DNA of 64,000 nt from Halioglobus sp. (GTDB lineage Bacteria; Pseudomonadota; Gammaproteobacteria; Pseudomonadales; Halieaceae), in assembly GCA_020443345.1 (NCBI GenBank), contig JAGRIH010000014.1, positions 1-64,000 on the forward strand. The letters run 5' to 3'. This document shows positions 39,519-48,075 of this stretch, one piece after another (position 1 is the stretch's first letter; each line of letters starts with the position of its first letter). The translations under genes were made by a program, and so were the position numbers. Under the pieces are notes generated by a model. That model did no database searches, had not been told where the DNA came from, and worked only from the letters and a program-made list of their open reading frames with translations.

Positions 39519-41789
39519 CTATTGCCAGCGATAAATGACTGACGCGCCCACATAGTGGATCTGTTCATTGGGGTTGCCCTCACCGAAGCTCAGCAGTTTG
39601 TCGACGGTGGCAGCCCCGACCTGCTGCCGGGCCCAATCGTCGCTGCGGTAGCGGTAATACTGGTAGTCCAGTTGCAGCGCGAGGTCGTCACGCAGTTGCC
39701 AGCTGCCGCTCAGCTCGATCTGGTGCAGCCGGGTATTCACCCGGGGCAGGTCGTCCGCCGCTAGGGTGCTGCCCTCGGGGGTGGTAAAATCCTGCTCGGA
39801 TTGTGTGTCGACGTAGCTGTAATCGGCGCTCAGTGCCAGAGTGGGCGCCACCTGCCACTGCACGCTCGCGCCCGCGGTAAAACTGTCGTCAGTGGTCTGC
39901 AGCTGCCAGTTGCGCCCGGGGTCGCTGGCCTGGGGCAGCGGTGGATAGACGGCGAAGGCGTTTTTCTCCTGCCCGCCGCGAAAGGCCCGGCCGGCCTGGT
40001 CCGAGCGGTAGCGGTCATAGCCGCCGTAGACGCTTGCCGTAATGCGCCTCGAGGCGGCGTAGCTCGCGCTCAGGTGCACGCGCTGCCAGCGGCTGTCGGT
40101 CAGCCCCAGTTCGCTCTGGTCGAAATCGTCATCGCGCCAGCTCAGGTTCAGCCCCAGGCTCCAGCGCGCGTCCGGCTGGTAGCTGAAATCCGCACTGGCC
40201 TGGCGGCGCTCCCGGTTGGACAGGTGGTACTGGCTCAGGGCGGGGTGATTGGTGTAGCGCTGGTTGTCGGGGGTGGCGTTGATCAAACCCGGATCGAGCA
40301 GCGCGTAGTAGGACTGGTCCCAGTGATAGGTGTCTGCGGCGCGATCGCCGTACTGCAGTTCAAACCGGGCGCTGACCCCGGGCCAGGGCTGTACGCGATA
40401 GCCCAGGGTGTAGCGATCCTCCCCGGTCTCATCGACCGCCGCGTTGCGGCGCGTTATTAGTTCCCGCGCGTATTCGACATGCAGCCGGCCGCGCAGGGGC
40501 AGCCGGTAGGCCAGCTCGGCACCCGCGATTTGCGTGCGCAGGTCGCGGCTGCTGTTGTACACCGTAAAGTCGGCCCCCGGCTGGTCTCCGCCGTCGCCGC
40601 GGACATAGCGGTAGCCCGCGCGCGGGGCATCGTAGTCGCGATCGCGCAGGCGGTAGAACAGCTCGGCGTCGAGGTCTGTCGCGGGGCGCAGCAACAGGCG
40701 CGCGTGCAGCGTGCCGGTGGCGACCTCGCCGTCGTAGCTGTCCCGCGGCGGGGGCGAGTTAACCCGCAGTGCGGAATTCACGGTGTAGTCCAGGTAGTCC
40801 TGGTCCTGGGAGGTGACGGCATAGCTGCCGTCGAACTGCAGCCGCGTGGTGGCGGAAAACACGTATTGGCCGCGCAGGCGGGCGCTGGTCTGTTCATTGT
40901 CGGGCGCCAGGGCCAGTTGTCCCTCACCCGCCGGATAACTGACCGCGGGGCCGAAATCGTCGTAGGGGTTCTGCCAGCGCAGGCCCTCGTCCCGGTTGTC
41001 GAAATCCGAGTAGCTCAGGCGGCCATCCAGGTGCAGGCGCTCGCCGTCGTAGTTGAGACCCAGATCGAATTCTGCGGTCCTGAAGTCCACCGGCGAGGGC
41101 AGTAACAGCGCGTCGCCTCCCGAGGCATCGGTATAGATGGCCGCGCCGGTATCGGCGGTGCCGTGTTTGTCTTCGTAGGCGAAGTTGCCGTACAGGCGCC
41201 ATAGCGAGCTGAGCCGTGTCTCCAGCGCCAGGCTGATGCGTTCGCGGGTGAGTTCCCGCTCGAAGGGGTGCAGCGCCTGCTGCAGAGCTGTCCATTTGCC
41301 GGTCGTGCTGCCACTTACCCACGCGTCGGGCAGGCGCAGCGTGTCGCCGCCTCCATAGGGCGTGCGCGCGCTGTCGTTGCGCACCTGTTGCTGCGCGTCG
41401 AAACCCAGCCGCAGGCGCAGGCGATCCGGGCGACCCCAGGTTACTTCCCCCTCGCGGGTATCCAGCCCCAGGTCGCTCACCGAGACGCGCCAGTAACTCT
41501 CTGCGCTGAAGTCCTGCCACTGCAGCTGGCCGATCAGGCTGGGTTCCCCGCTAGACAGGCCGTTGTACTGGCCGAACATCGTGTTGTCCTCGCCGGTATA
41601 AGCCAGCCCCAGTTGCAGCGCGCCGCGGTAGTCGGTCTGCCAGCGGGTCGGCAGCGGGCGGCTCTCCGCCATGAGCGGTGCATAGGGATCGGGTTCCGGT
41701 GCGGGGTCCCGCGCCAGCGCGGCAGTGGCCAGCAGCAGCGCGGCGGCGGCACCGGTCAAGGACATGGCGTGGTCGCGGGCGCCGCTCAT
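39519..41789 (-). CDS. mtrB: MtrB/PioB-family outer-membrane barrel
   Basis: A 756-aa outer-membrane protein with a signal peptide (AAAALLLATAALAR) and many alternating beta strands ending in the aromatic residue pattern YVGASVIYRWQ. It matches the MtrB/PioB sleeve that holds MtrA and lets electrons cross the outer membrane. I see no cysteine anywhere, so the CxxC near the N terminus of Shewanella MtrB is missing. It overlaps the preceding mtrA by four bases (ATGA) and precedes mtrC. Another ATG, at 41765, is also possible. Confidence 0.88.
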   Translation of the reverse strand: MSGARDHAMSLTGAAAALLLATAALARDPAPEPDPYAPLMAESRPLPTRWQTDYRGALQLGLAYTGEDNTMFGQYNGLSSGEPSLIGQLQWQDFSAESYWRVSVSDLGLDTREGEVTWGRPDRLRLRLGFDAQQQVRNDSARTPYGGGDTLRLPDAWVSGSTTGKWTALQQALHPFERELTRERISLALETRLSSLWRLYGNFAYEDKHGTADTGAAIYTDASGGDALLLPSPVDFRTAEFDLGLNYDGERLHLDGRLSYSDFDNRDEGLRWQNPYDDFGPAVSYPAGEGQLALAPDNEQTSARLRGQYVFSATTRLQFDGSYAVTSQDQDYLDYTVNSALRVNSPPPRDSYDGEVATGTLHARLLLRPATDLDAELFYRLRDRDYDAPRAGYRYVRGDGGDQPGADFTVYNSSRDLRTQIAGAELAYRLPLRGRLHVEYARELITRRNAAVDETGEDRYTLGYRVQPWPGVSARFELQYGDRAADTYHWDQSYYALLDPGLINATPDNQRYTNHPALSQYHLSNRERRQASADFSYQPDARWSLGLNLSWRDDDFDQSELGLTDSRWQRVHLSASYAASRRITASVYGGYDRYRSDQAGRAFRGGQEKNAFAVYPPLPQASDPGRNWQLQTTDDSFTAGASVQWQVAPTLALSADYSYVDTQSEQDFTTPEGSTLAADDLPRVNTRLHQIELSGSWQLRDDLALQLDYQYYRYRSDDWARQQVGAATVDKLLSFGEGNPNEQIHYVGASVIYRWQ

Positions 41790-42673
41790 CGCGTCAGTCG
41801 CGCGCCCGAGGGGTGGTTGGAGCCGTGCACCTGGCTGTGGCAGTTCAGGCAGTTCTTGCCCAGCAGGTTCGGGTTGGGTGCCCCGCCAGGCAGCCCACCG
41901 CGGCCGTAGGGCAGGCTGGGATGAAACGCCGCCGCGTGGCATTGCTGGCACAGGGCCGGTCCGCGCGCACTCAGCAGGCGCTCATGGACGGAGCCGTGGG
42001 GCCGGTGACACAGGGCGCAGTCTTCCGCCACCGGCGCGTGCTCCCACAGGAAGGGTCCGCGCTTGTCCTGGTGACAACTGAGGCAGTTGTCGTTGACGGA
42101 CACCTGGTACAGGTCCGCCTCGCCGCTGCCGCCGTGGGGATTGTGGCAATCGCTGCAGGCGGTCTTGCCCTCGGCGATGGGGTGGCGCGAGGGCAGGCGC
42201 AGCTGCGCGCGCACCGGCTGGTGGCAGGCGCCGCACAGGTGGGACGAGGTGTCCTCATCCAGGGCGCCGTCGCGCTGGCTGTGGGACGTGTGACAGCTGT
42301 CGCAGGCCAGGTCTTCTCGCTGGTGCGAGCTGCCCTGCCACGATAACAGTGGGCCGTTTGCCTGATGACACGCCAGACAGCTGCCGTTGCGTACCTCGAT
42401 GCCCGACCGCCAGCGCGGTCCGAAACTGACCTCGGGGGCCTCGCCCGCGGGCTCGCGAGCGTGCGCCGGGCTGTCGCCGTGACAGGCGCGGCAGGTCTGC
42501 GCGCGGCCCTCGCCCAAGTTGCCGTGCACCGTGCGCAACACCGCGTGCACGGGGGCGTCGGCGGCGGCGGTGTGGCAGTCCAGGCACCCGGCTTCCCGTC
42601 CGGCGGCCAGGGCGGCGCTCAGTAAGACGCAACAGCCGCTCAGCAGCGCTCTCGAGCCCGGGGGGAGTGCCAT
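41786..42673 (-). CDS. mtrA: MtrA/DmsE-family decaheme cytochrome
   Basis: A 295-aa periplasmic cytochrome with a signal peptide and ten CxxCH sites (CLDCH, CRACH, CLACH, CDSCH, CGACH, CSDCH, CLSCH, CALCH, CQQCH, CLNCH). Ten evenly spread c-type hemes with no other domain is the MtrA/DmsE layout; S. oneidensis MtrA is a little longer. It likely sits inside the MtrB barrel and forms a heme wire across the outer membrane. It follows an octaheme paralogue with a 3-base gap and is translationally coupled to mtrB. Confidence 0.9.
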   Translation of the reverse strand: MALPPGSRALLSGCCVLLSAALAAGREAGCLDCHTAAADAPVHAVLRTVHGNLGEGRAQTCRACHGDSPAHAREPAGEAPEVSFGPRWRSGIEVRNGSCLACHQANGPLLSWQGSSHQREDLACDSCHTSHSQRDGALDEDTSSHLCGACHQPVRAQLRLPSRHPIAEGKTACSDCHNPHGGSGEADLYQVSVNDNCLSCHQDKRGPFLWEHAPVAEDCALCHRPHGSVHERLLSARGPALCQQCHAAAFHPSLPYGRGGLPGGAPNPNLLGKNCLNCHSQVHGSNHPSGARLTR

Positions 42674-42676
42674 GTC

Positions 42677-43450
42677 TCAATCGCCCATACTGCCCGCGGC
42701 CTCGTGGGCGATGCCGCGATGGCAGTCCAGGCAGGTCCTGTCGGGCTGGGTCATGACCTTGTGGTAGCTCTTGGCCGTGGCCGAGACGCTGGCGCGGGTG
42801 GCCATGCGCACCAGGTCGTGGCAGTGGCTGCACCCCTGTGAGCGGTTGTCCAGCATGCGCGCCGCGACGCCCTCGCCGCTGTGGGGACTGTGGCAGTCCG
42901 AGCACGGGGGGTTGCGCGAAACGCGCGCTTGCATGCCGTGGATACCCGAGCCTTGATCATCGTGGCAGACCGTGCAGACCTCTGCCTGGCGCTCATCGAA
43001 CAGCACCCGATCCCGGGTGTGGATGTCGTGGCAGGCCACGCACCTGACGTCGCCGGCCCGGTGCGGCGAGTCCCGCCAGTGCCGGGCCGTGTCGCCGCTG
43101 TGGCAGGACAGACAGCGCTCGTCCTGTGCGTCGCCGCCCGCGCCCCAGCGCGGTCCGAAGCTCACCGCGGGCGCCGTGCGCAGGGGCGCTGCGGTGTGTG
43201 CGGCGCTGGGGCCGTGACAGTCTTCGCAGCCCCTGCGGCCGGCCATGGCGGCGGCATCGCCAGCCAGGCCGTGGGAGCCGGCCAGCACGCCGTGCACCGG
43301 GGACTCCGGCCCGAAATCGTGGCAGCTCAGACACTGGGTGGCGCCCTGGGCGGCATACGCCGGCGGTTGCTGGGCGAGCGTGCCCGGACCCGGAGCGCTC
43401 AGCAGCGCCGCGACAACCAGCAGAGTTTTGCCACACACTCGTTTAAACAT
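42677..43450 (-). CDS. Octaheme MtrA-like cytochrome
   Basis: A 257-aa secreted cytochrome (signal peptide TLLVVAALLSAPGPGTLAQ) with eight CxxCH sites (CLSCH, CEDCH, CLSCH, CVACH, CTVCH, CSDCH, CSHCH, CLDCH). It shares the VSFGPRWGAG-type segment and heme spacing with the decaheme MtrA (VSFGPRWRSG) next to it, so the two are probably paralogues. The unusual heme number suggests a periplasmic relay between the tetraheme NapC protein and MtrA, or an alternative barrel partner. I could not assign it to a named family. It ends 3 bases before mtrA. Confidence 0.85.
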   Translation of the reverse strand: MFKRVCGKTLLVVAALLSAPGPGTLAQQPPAYAAQGATQCLSCHDFGPESPVHGVLAGSHGLAGDAAAMAGRRGCEDCHGPSAAHTAAPLRTAPAVSFGPRWGAGGDAQDERCLSCHSGDTARHWRDSPHRAGDVRCVACHDIHTRDRVLFDERQAEVCTVCHDDQGSGIHGMQARVSRNPPCSDCHSPHSGEGVAARMLDNRSQGCSHCHDLVRMATRASVSATAKSYHKVMTQPDRTCLDCHRGIAHEAAGSMGD

Positions 43451-43504
43451 TGCGTCCCATCCCCCCGTGTAACGCGCGCCGCAACGGGTTTTCGCGCTCC
43501 CGCC

Positions 43505-44080
43505 CTAAGTGCGCGGGTGGGCGATGCCCGCGTGGCAGTCGATACAGGTTTTGTCCCTGCTCTGCATTCGCTGGTGAAATTGTTGTGCCTTGCTCGACTG
43601 CAGCGCGCCCAACATGCGATCCGCCGCGTGGCAGTTGCGGCACTCCTGCGAATCGTTTGCCCGCAGACGGGCGATTTCGCGCGCTTTCATCGCCGGCGTG
43701 TGGGCGGCGTATTTTTCCGGCGTGTCGATCACACCGGTGATGCTGCCCCATACCTCCCTGGCCGCCTCCACCTTGCGCACCATCTTGGGCAGGAATTCCC
43801 GGGGAACGTGGCAGTCGGAACAGGTCGCATGGAGCCCGCTGGCGTTGCTGTAGTGAATGGTTCTTTGTAGCTGCGCGTAGGCGTTGTCCTCCATCTCGTG
43901 ACAACTGATGCAGAAGGCCTCGGTGCTGGTGGCGTGCAGAGTGGCATTGAAGGCGGCGACCCCGGCCACCCCGAGCAGCAGGCCGATTGCCAGCAGGCTG
44001 AGGACGGACAGGGAGGGCGAGGGGCGCCGCAGACGGCCAAACCAGTGACTCGATATCCTTTCTGTCGTTTTTCCGGGCAT
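43505..44080 (-). CDS. NapC/NirT-family tetraheme quinol dehydrogenase
   Basis: A 191-aa membrane-anchored cytochrome. One membrane segment (SLSVLSLLAIGLLLGVAGVA, about 24-45) is followed by a periplasmic domain with four CxxCH sites (CISCH, CSDCH, CRNCH, CIDCH). This is the NapC/NirT/CymA family, which takes electrons from quinol and passes them to periplasmic cytochromes. In Shewanella, CymA does this job for the Mtr pathway. It is the first gene of the cytochrome operon; I saw no obvious FNR or CRP site in the 94 bases upstream. Confidence 0.9.
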   Translation of the reverse strand: MPGKTTERISSHWFGRLRRPSPSLSVLSLLAIGLLLGVAGVAAFNATLHATSTEAFCISCHEMEDNAYAQLQRTIHYSNASGLHATCSDCHVPREFLPKMVRKVEAAREVWGSITGVIDTPEKYAAHTPAMKAREIARLRANDSQECRNCHAADRMLGALQSSKAQQFHQRMQSRDKTCIDCHAGIAHPRT

Positions 44081-44174
44081 GGACTGCGCAAATCCTGTGC
44101 AAAAACACGATGTCGGACAGCACTAGTAAAGCACAACTGCCGGTTGCATGCCTAAGACCATCGAAAAAGTGGGG

Positions 44175-45167
44175 TTATGGCAGCAGGGTAGCGAGCAGCA
44201 CGCCCAGTAAAAACAGCGAGGTAAAGCGCCGGGTATGGCCGAAGGCCAGGGCGGAAAACCACAGGGGCCACACCGCGGCGGGGTAGCCCCCGGGCCGGCT
44301 GGCGGGCTTGGGCTGGCGGTAGGCGGCCACCAGCCGGCGCAGTCCCGGCAGGCTGCAACCCACCAGCAGCAGCGGCCAGCCGAAGCTGCTTCGCGCGACC
44401 AGGGCGACACACAGCAGGTACTGTGCGGCCACCATGACCAGCACGCAGTGGCGCGAGGCACGCTCGCCGAGCAGCACCGGCAGGGTGTGTACCCCCTTTG
44501 CCCTGTCCGCTTCCAGTTTGTCGGTGTGCTTGCCAAACAGCACCGTGGTGGGCCCCAGGGCGAACACCAGGCTGAGCCAGGCCACCTCCCAGTTCCACTG
44601 GCCGGCCTGCACATAGTAGCTGCCGCCCACCATCAGCGGGCCCCAGACCAGCAGCACCGCGGGTTCGCCCAGGCCGTAGTACTTCAGCGGCCAGGTGTAG
44701 AACAGCACGAAAAAGGTCCCGGCCAGCATCAGCTCCAGGGTCAGGCCGCCGCGCTGCCACACCAGCCAGACGCCGAGTGCCAGGGCGATGGCCGCGGTGA
44801 TACCCAGGTAGCGCCAGAACTGGGCTCGATTCATCAGACCGTCTTCGAGGACGTGCACCCCGTACTGGTTGCGGTAATAGTTGTCGCGATCGATGCCGCG
44901 GCGCGAATCGGTGTAATCGTTGAGCAGGTTGTTGGCGGCGTGGGCAAAGACCAGTCCCAGTGCGGTGGCCAGCCACAGCGGCCACTGGAACAGACCGGCG
45001 CGCCAGGCCAGCAGACCGCCGAGGCCCGCCGCGGTAGCGGTCATGAACAGCACCGGGGCGCGACAGGCAATCAGCCACCTGGCCACCGGGTCCAGTTGCT
45101 GCCACTGGTCGGCGGACAGTTTGGGCATCTGCGCGAGGGCGCGCCCCCAGGTTTTCACGTCTATCAC
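44175..45167 (-). CDS. UbiA-family prenyltransferase (MenA-like)
   Basis: A 330-aa membrane protein of the UbiA superfamily with about eight helices. Both aspartate motifs are present: NNLLNDYTDSRRGID (NDxxD type) and GKHTDKLEADRAKG (DKLEAD type). The pattern resembles 1,4-dihydroxy-2-naphthoate prenyltransferase (MenA) more than UbiA, but the acceptor cannot be fixed from sequence alone. The GTG at 45167 is taken as the start. It lies 94 bases upstream of the NapC gene on the same strand, so it may provide the quinone that NapC oxidises. Confidence 0.75.
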   Translation of the reverse strand: MIDVKTWGRALAQMPKLSADQWQQLDPVARWLIACRAPVLFMTATAAGLGGLLAWRAGLFQWPLWLATALGLVFAHAANNLLNDYTDSRRGIDRDNYYRNQYGVHVLEDGLMNRAQFWRYLGITAAIALALGVWLVWQRGGLTLELMLAGTFFVLFYTWPLKYYGLGEPAVLLVWGPLMVGGSYYVQAGQWNWEVAWLSLVFALGPTTVLFGKHTDKLEADRAKGVHTLPVLLGERASRHCVLVMVAAQYLLCVALVARSSFGWPLLLVGCSLPGLRRLVAAYRQPKPASRPGGYPAAVWPLWFSALAFGHTRRFTSLFLLGVLLATLLP

Positions 45168-45314
45168 GGTATCGCGGTATCCCTGTCCGGTCCGTCAGCG
45201 ACCCGGTCAAAGGAGTCAAAGGCCCAACGTTATTTAAAGGTATTGTCGTTGCTACAGCCAGGGAGCACAATCGTATATACTTGCGCCCCCAGTCCTGCTA
45301 CCCCCCTGAATTTC

Positions 45315-46724
45315 ATGTCAAAAAAACGCCGTACACTCAAGCGCAGTGCAATTCCCCGCAGCCTTTCGGTATCGCTGGCCGGCATCCGGGCCGGCAGTGC
45401 GCTGGCCGTGGACAGCGCGGTACAGAAAGTCATGGGACGCAGCGGCGGCAGCGATGACTCGGAGTTCGCGCGGCGCGAGGCCCGGCGCTTCGTGCATGAG
45501 CTGGGCAAACTCAAGGGCACCTATGTCAAAATCGGCCAGATGCTGGCGCTGTTCGGCGAGCAGTTCCTGCCGCCGGTGCTGGTGGAGGCGCTACGCGACC
45601 TGTCGGATGCCACCGAGCCGCTGCACTGGGATGCGCTGGAATCCTTTGTGCGCGACAGTCTGGGCGAGCGTTTTGACGAACTCGAAATAGATCCGGAGGC
45701 GGTGGCAGCGGCTTCGCTGGCCCAGGTACACCTGGCCAAGGTGCGCGCCACCGGCGAATGGATCTGCATCAAGGTGCAGTATCCGGGCCTGGCGGATGTC
45801 ATCGATGCAGATTTCGATGCCGTGGTGCGCATGCTGCTGCTCGCGCGCTGGATCAAGACCGGGCGCGAGATGGACGACTGGCTGGAATCCATGCGCGTAC
45901 ATCTGCACCACGAGATCGACTACTGGCGCGAGGCGGCCCTGACCCGGCAGATGGCGGAGCTGGTGCAGGGGGTCGAGCTCTCCGCAGTGGGCTATCACGT
46001 GCCGGAGGTCTACCCGCACTTCTGTACCGGTACGGTACTGGCGATGGAGTTTGTCGAAGGCTATTCGGTCGCGGACCCCGCTGTCGCCGCACTGTCACAG
46101 GAGCGCCGCAATGCCTTGGGGCGGGCCATGCTGGAACTGTTTTTCTACGAGGTGTACGACTGGGGTCTGATGCAGACCGATCCCAATTTCGGCAACTACC
46201 TGCTGCGCCTGGACGACCGCCGCAGGAAAGCGGCGCACGATGAACTGGCGCTGTTGGACTTCGGTTCTGTGCTGGAGTGTTCCGGGGATTTTCTGTTTCA
46301 CCTGCGCCACACCATCGATGCGGGACAGCAACAGGATGTCCCGCGCCTGGTGGACGGCCTGGTGGGCCTGGGCTGCCTGCAGACGAACGCCAGTGCACAG
46401 GCCCGGGACCTGTTTGCCGATTTCTGCCTGCATCTACTGGAGCCGCTGCGCGCGCCCGAGCAGCTGCCCGCCCAGTACCTGAACGAGCGGGGCGAGTACT
46501 GTTGGGCCAAATCGCGGCTGATGCGCCGCGCCGGCAGGCAGGCCGCGGCCTCCGCCGCGACACGCCACTTCACACCGCCGTCGCGGGATTTCGCCCTGAT
46601 CGCGCGCAAGCTCACCGGGGTGTTCAATTTTATCGCTGCGCTGCAGGCCGAGTTCAATGCCCACGAGATGATCGTGGCGCACATCGAGCGCTGGCGGGAG
46701 CGGGAGACTCGCGAGGTAAACTAG
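45315..46724 (+). CDS. UbiB/ABC1-family atypical kinase
   Basis: A 469-aa protein of the AarF/ABC1/UbiB kinase-like family. Motifs are KGTYVKIGQMLALFGEQFLP (KxGQ), AAASLAQVHLAKV (Ala-rich loop), IKVQYPGL, HHEIDYWREA, QTDPNFGNYLLRLDD (catalytic loop) and LLDFGS (DFG). Family members support ubiquinone synthesis or lipid homeostasis. It lacks the two C-terminal membrane helices of E. coli UbiB. I start at the ATG at 45315 because the family begins near this point. It diverges from the UbiA-family gene across 147 bases. It may be linked to quinone supply. Confidence 0.85.
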   Translation: MSKKRRTLKRSAIPRSLSVSLAGIRAGSALAVDSAVQKVMGRSGGSDDSEFARREARRFVHELGKLKGTYVKIGQMLALFGEQFLPPVLVEALRDLSDATEPLHWDALESFVRDSLGERFDELEIDPEAVAAASLAQVHLAKVRATGEWICIKVQYPGLADVIDADFDAVVRMLLLARWIKTGREMDDWLESMRVHLHHEIDYWREAALTRQMAELVQGVELSAVGYHVPEVYPHFCTGTVLAMEFVEGYSVADPAVAALSQERRNALGRAMLELFFYEVYDWGLMQTDPNFGNYLLRLDDRRRKAAHDELALLDFGSVLECSGDFLFHLRHTIDAGQQQDVPRLVDGLVGLGCLQTNASAQARDLFADFCLHLLEPLRAPEQLPAQYLNERGEYCWAKSRLMRRAGRQAAASAATRHFTPPSRDFALIARKLTGVFNFIAALQAEFNAHEMIVAHIERWRERETREVN

Positions 46725-46737
46725 GGCCTGCTACCGG

Positions 46738-47940
46738 TCATCGAGCGGGGCGGCTGTGACTCATCCCCGCGCCCGCCGCCCAGGTATGCCGCACCGCGAA
46801 GTCGTCGTCGAAATGCACCAGGTCGGCGCGGTAGCCGGCGGCGATGCGGCCCAGCCGGTGGCCCAGACCGACAATGGCAGCCGGGTACAGTGACGCCATG
46901 CGCAGGCACTGCGCCAGCGGCAGACCCGCGCCGTGCACTGCATAGCGGACCGCCCCGATCAAGCCGATGGCGCTGCCGGCGAGCGCGCCCTCGGTATTGA
47001 ACAGGGCGCCGTCCCGGGCGCAAATGCGCTCGCCATAGAGTGTGAAAGCACCGCTGCTGCCGCCCACGGTGGCCATGGCGTCGCTCACCAGCACCATGCG
47101 GCCCTCGGGCTTGGCGCGCGCGGCGAGCCGGATAGCGGCGGGGTGCACATGGTGCCCGTCGGCGATAATACCCAGCCACAGCCGGTCGTCGTCCAGTGCC
47201 GCGCCCACGGCGCCGGGTTCGCGCGCGGTGAGCGGGCTCATGGCGTTGAACAGGTGGGTGATGCCGGACAGCCCGGCTGCGGCCGCCCGGGTGATTTGCG
47301 CATAGCTGGCTCCGGTGTGCCCCGCGCACACCAGGATGCCGCTGGCGGTGAGCCGTTCGATCTGTTGCGGCGCCGCATGTTCCGGGGCCAGGGTGACGAT
47401 GGTGCTGATATCGTTCAGCGAGCACAGCCAGTCGATGTCGCTGTCCAGCGCCGGGCGGATCATCCGGCTGTGGTGCGCACCGCGCCGCGCCGCTTCCAGA
47501 TGCGGCCCCTCCAGGTGGATGCCCAGGATGCCGGCGTTGCCGCCGGCGCGCGCCGCGCGCACTGCGGCTACCGCGCGGCGCTGTTGTGCCGGCGTGTCGC
47601 TGATCAGGGTGGGATACATGGCGGTGGTGCCGGCGGCGCGGTGCGCGGTGCACAGCGTGTCCAGGGCGGCTACAGTCGGCGCGTTGTTGAACATGACATC
47701 GCCGCCGCCATTCACCTGCAGGTCGACGAAGCCGGGGGCGAGAACACCGCGGTGCAGGATCAGGCGCGCCAGCGCGGGCGGGCACTGCGCCGCGGGCAGC
47801 ACCTGTGCAATGGACTGCCCGCGCACGATCACGCAGTGTCCGGACAGGAAGCGCTCCCCGTCGAACAGCGTGGGGGCCTGGATGGCAAAGTCAGAGCCTG
47901 CGAGGCCGGGGTCTGTAAGCGTGCGTCCGCTGTCTGGCAT
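46738..47940 (-). CDS. nagA: N-acetylglucosamine-6-phosphate deacetylase
   Basis: A 400-aa amidohydrolase. Metal and substrate motifs are APGFVDLQVNGGGDVMFNN, HLEGPHLE, GHTGASYAQI, THLFNAMSPL, ADGHHVHP and LVSDAMATVGG. It removes the acetyl group from GlcNAc-6-P in amino-sugar and peptidoglycan recycling. I start at 47940 because GGAGG lies 8 bases upstream. The frame opens 15 codons earlier. No nagB is next to it. Confidence 0.93.
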   Translation of the reverse strand: MPDSGRTLTDPGLAGSDFAIQAPTLFDGERFLSGHCVIVRGQSIAQVLPAAQCPPALARLILHRGVLAPGFVDLQVNGGGDVMFNNAPTVAALDTLCTAHRAAGTTAMYPTLISDTPAQQRRAVAAVRAARAGGNAGILGIHLEGPHLEAARRGAHHSRMIRPALDSDIDWLCSLNDISTIVTLAPEHAAPQQIERLTASGILVCAGHTGASYAQITRAAAAGLSGITHLFNAMSPLTAREPGAVGAALDDDRLWLGIIADGHHVHPAAIRLAARAKPEGRMVLVSDAMATVGGSSGAFTLYGERICARDGALFNTEGALAGSAIGLIGAVRYAVHGAGLPLAQCLRMASLYPAAIVGLGHRLGRIAAGYRADLVHFDDDFAVRHTWAAGAGMSHSRPAR

Positions 47941-48075
47941 GGGGTGGCCCTCCGCCGCCGAGTTTACCTCAAAAACCATTGGCACAGGGTTGTGCCGTGC
48001 CCCGCCGCACCCGGTTGCGACAGGACATTTGGGAGAATTCGCGTTATGCTCGACCCCCCAACCAGGAGACTAGCC

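Noticed and set aside
44081-44174. FNR or CRP site upstream of the NapC gene
   Set aside because: No TTGAT-N4-ATCAA or TGTGA-N6-TCACA pattern is visible, so oxygen or cAMP control cannot be claimed.
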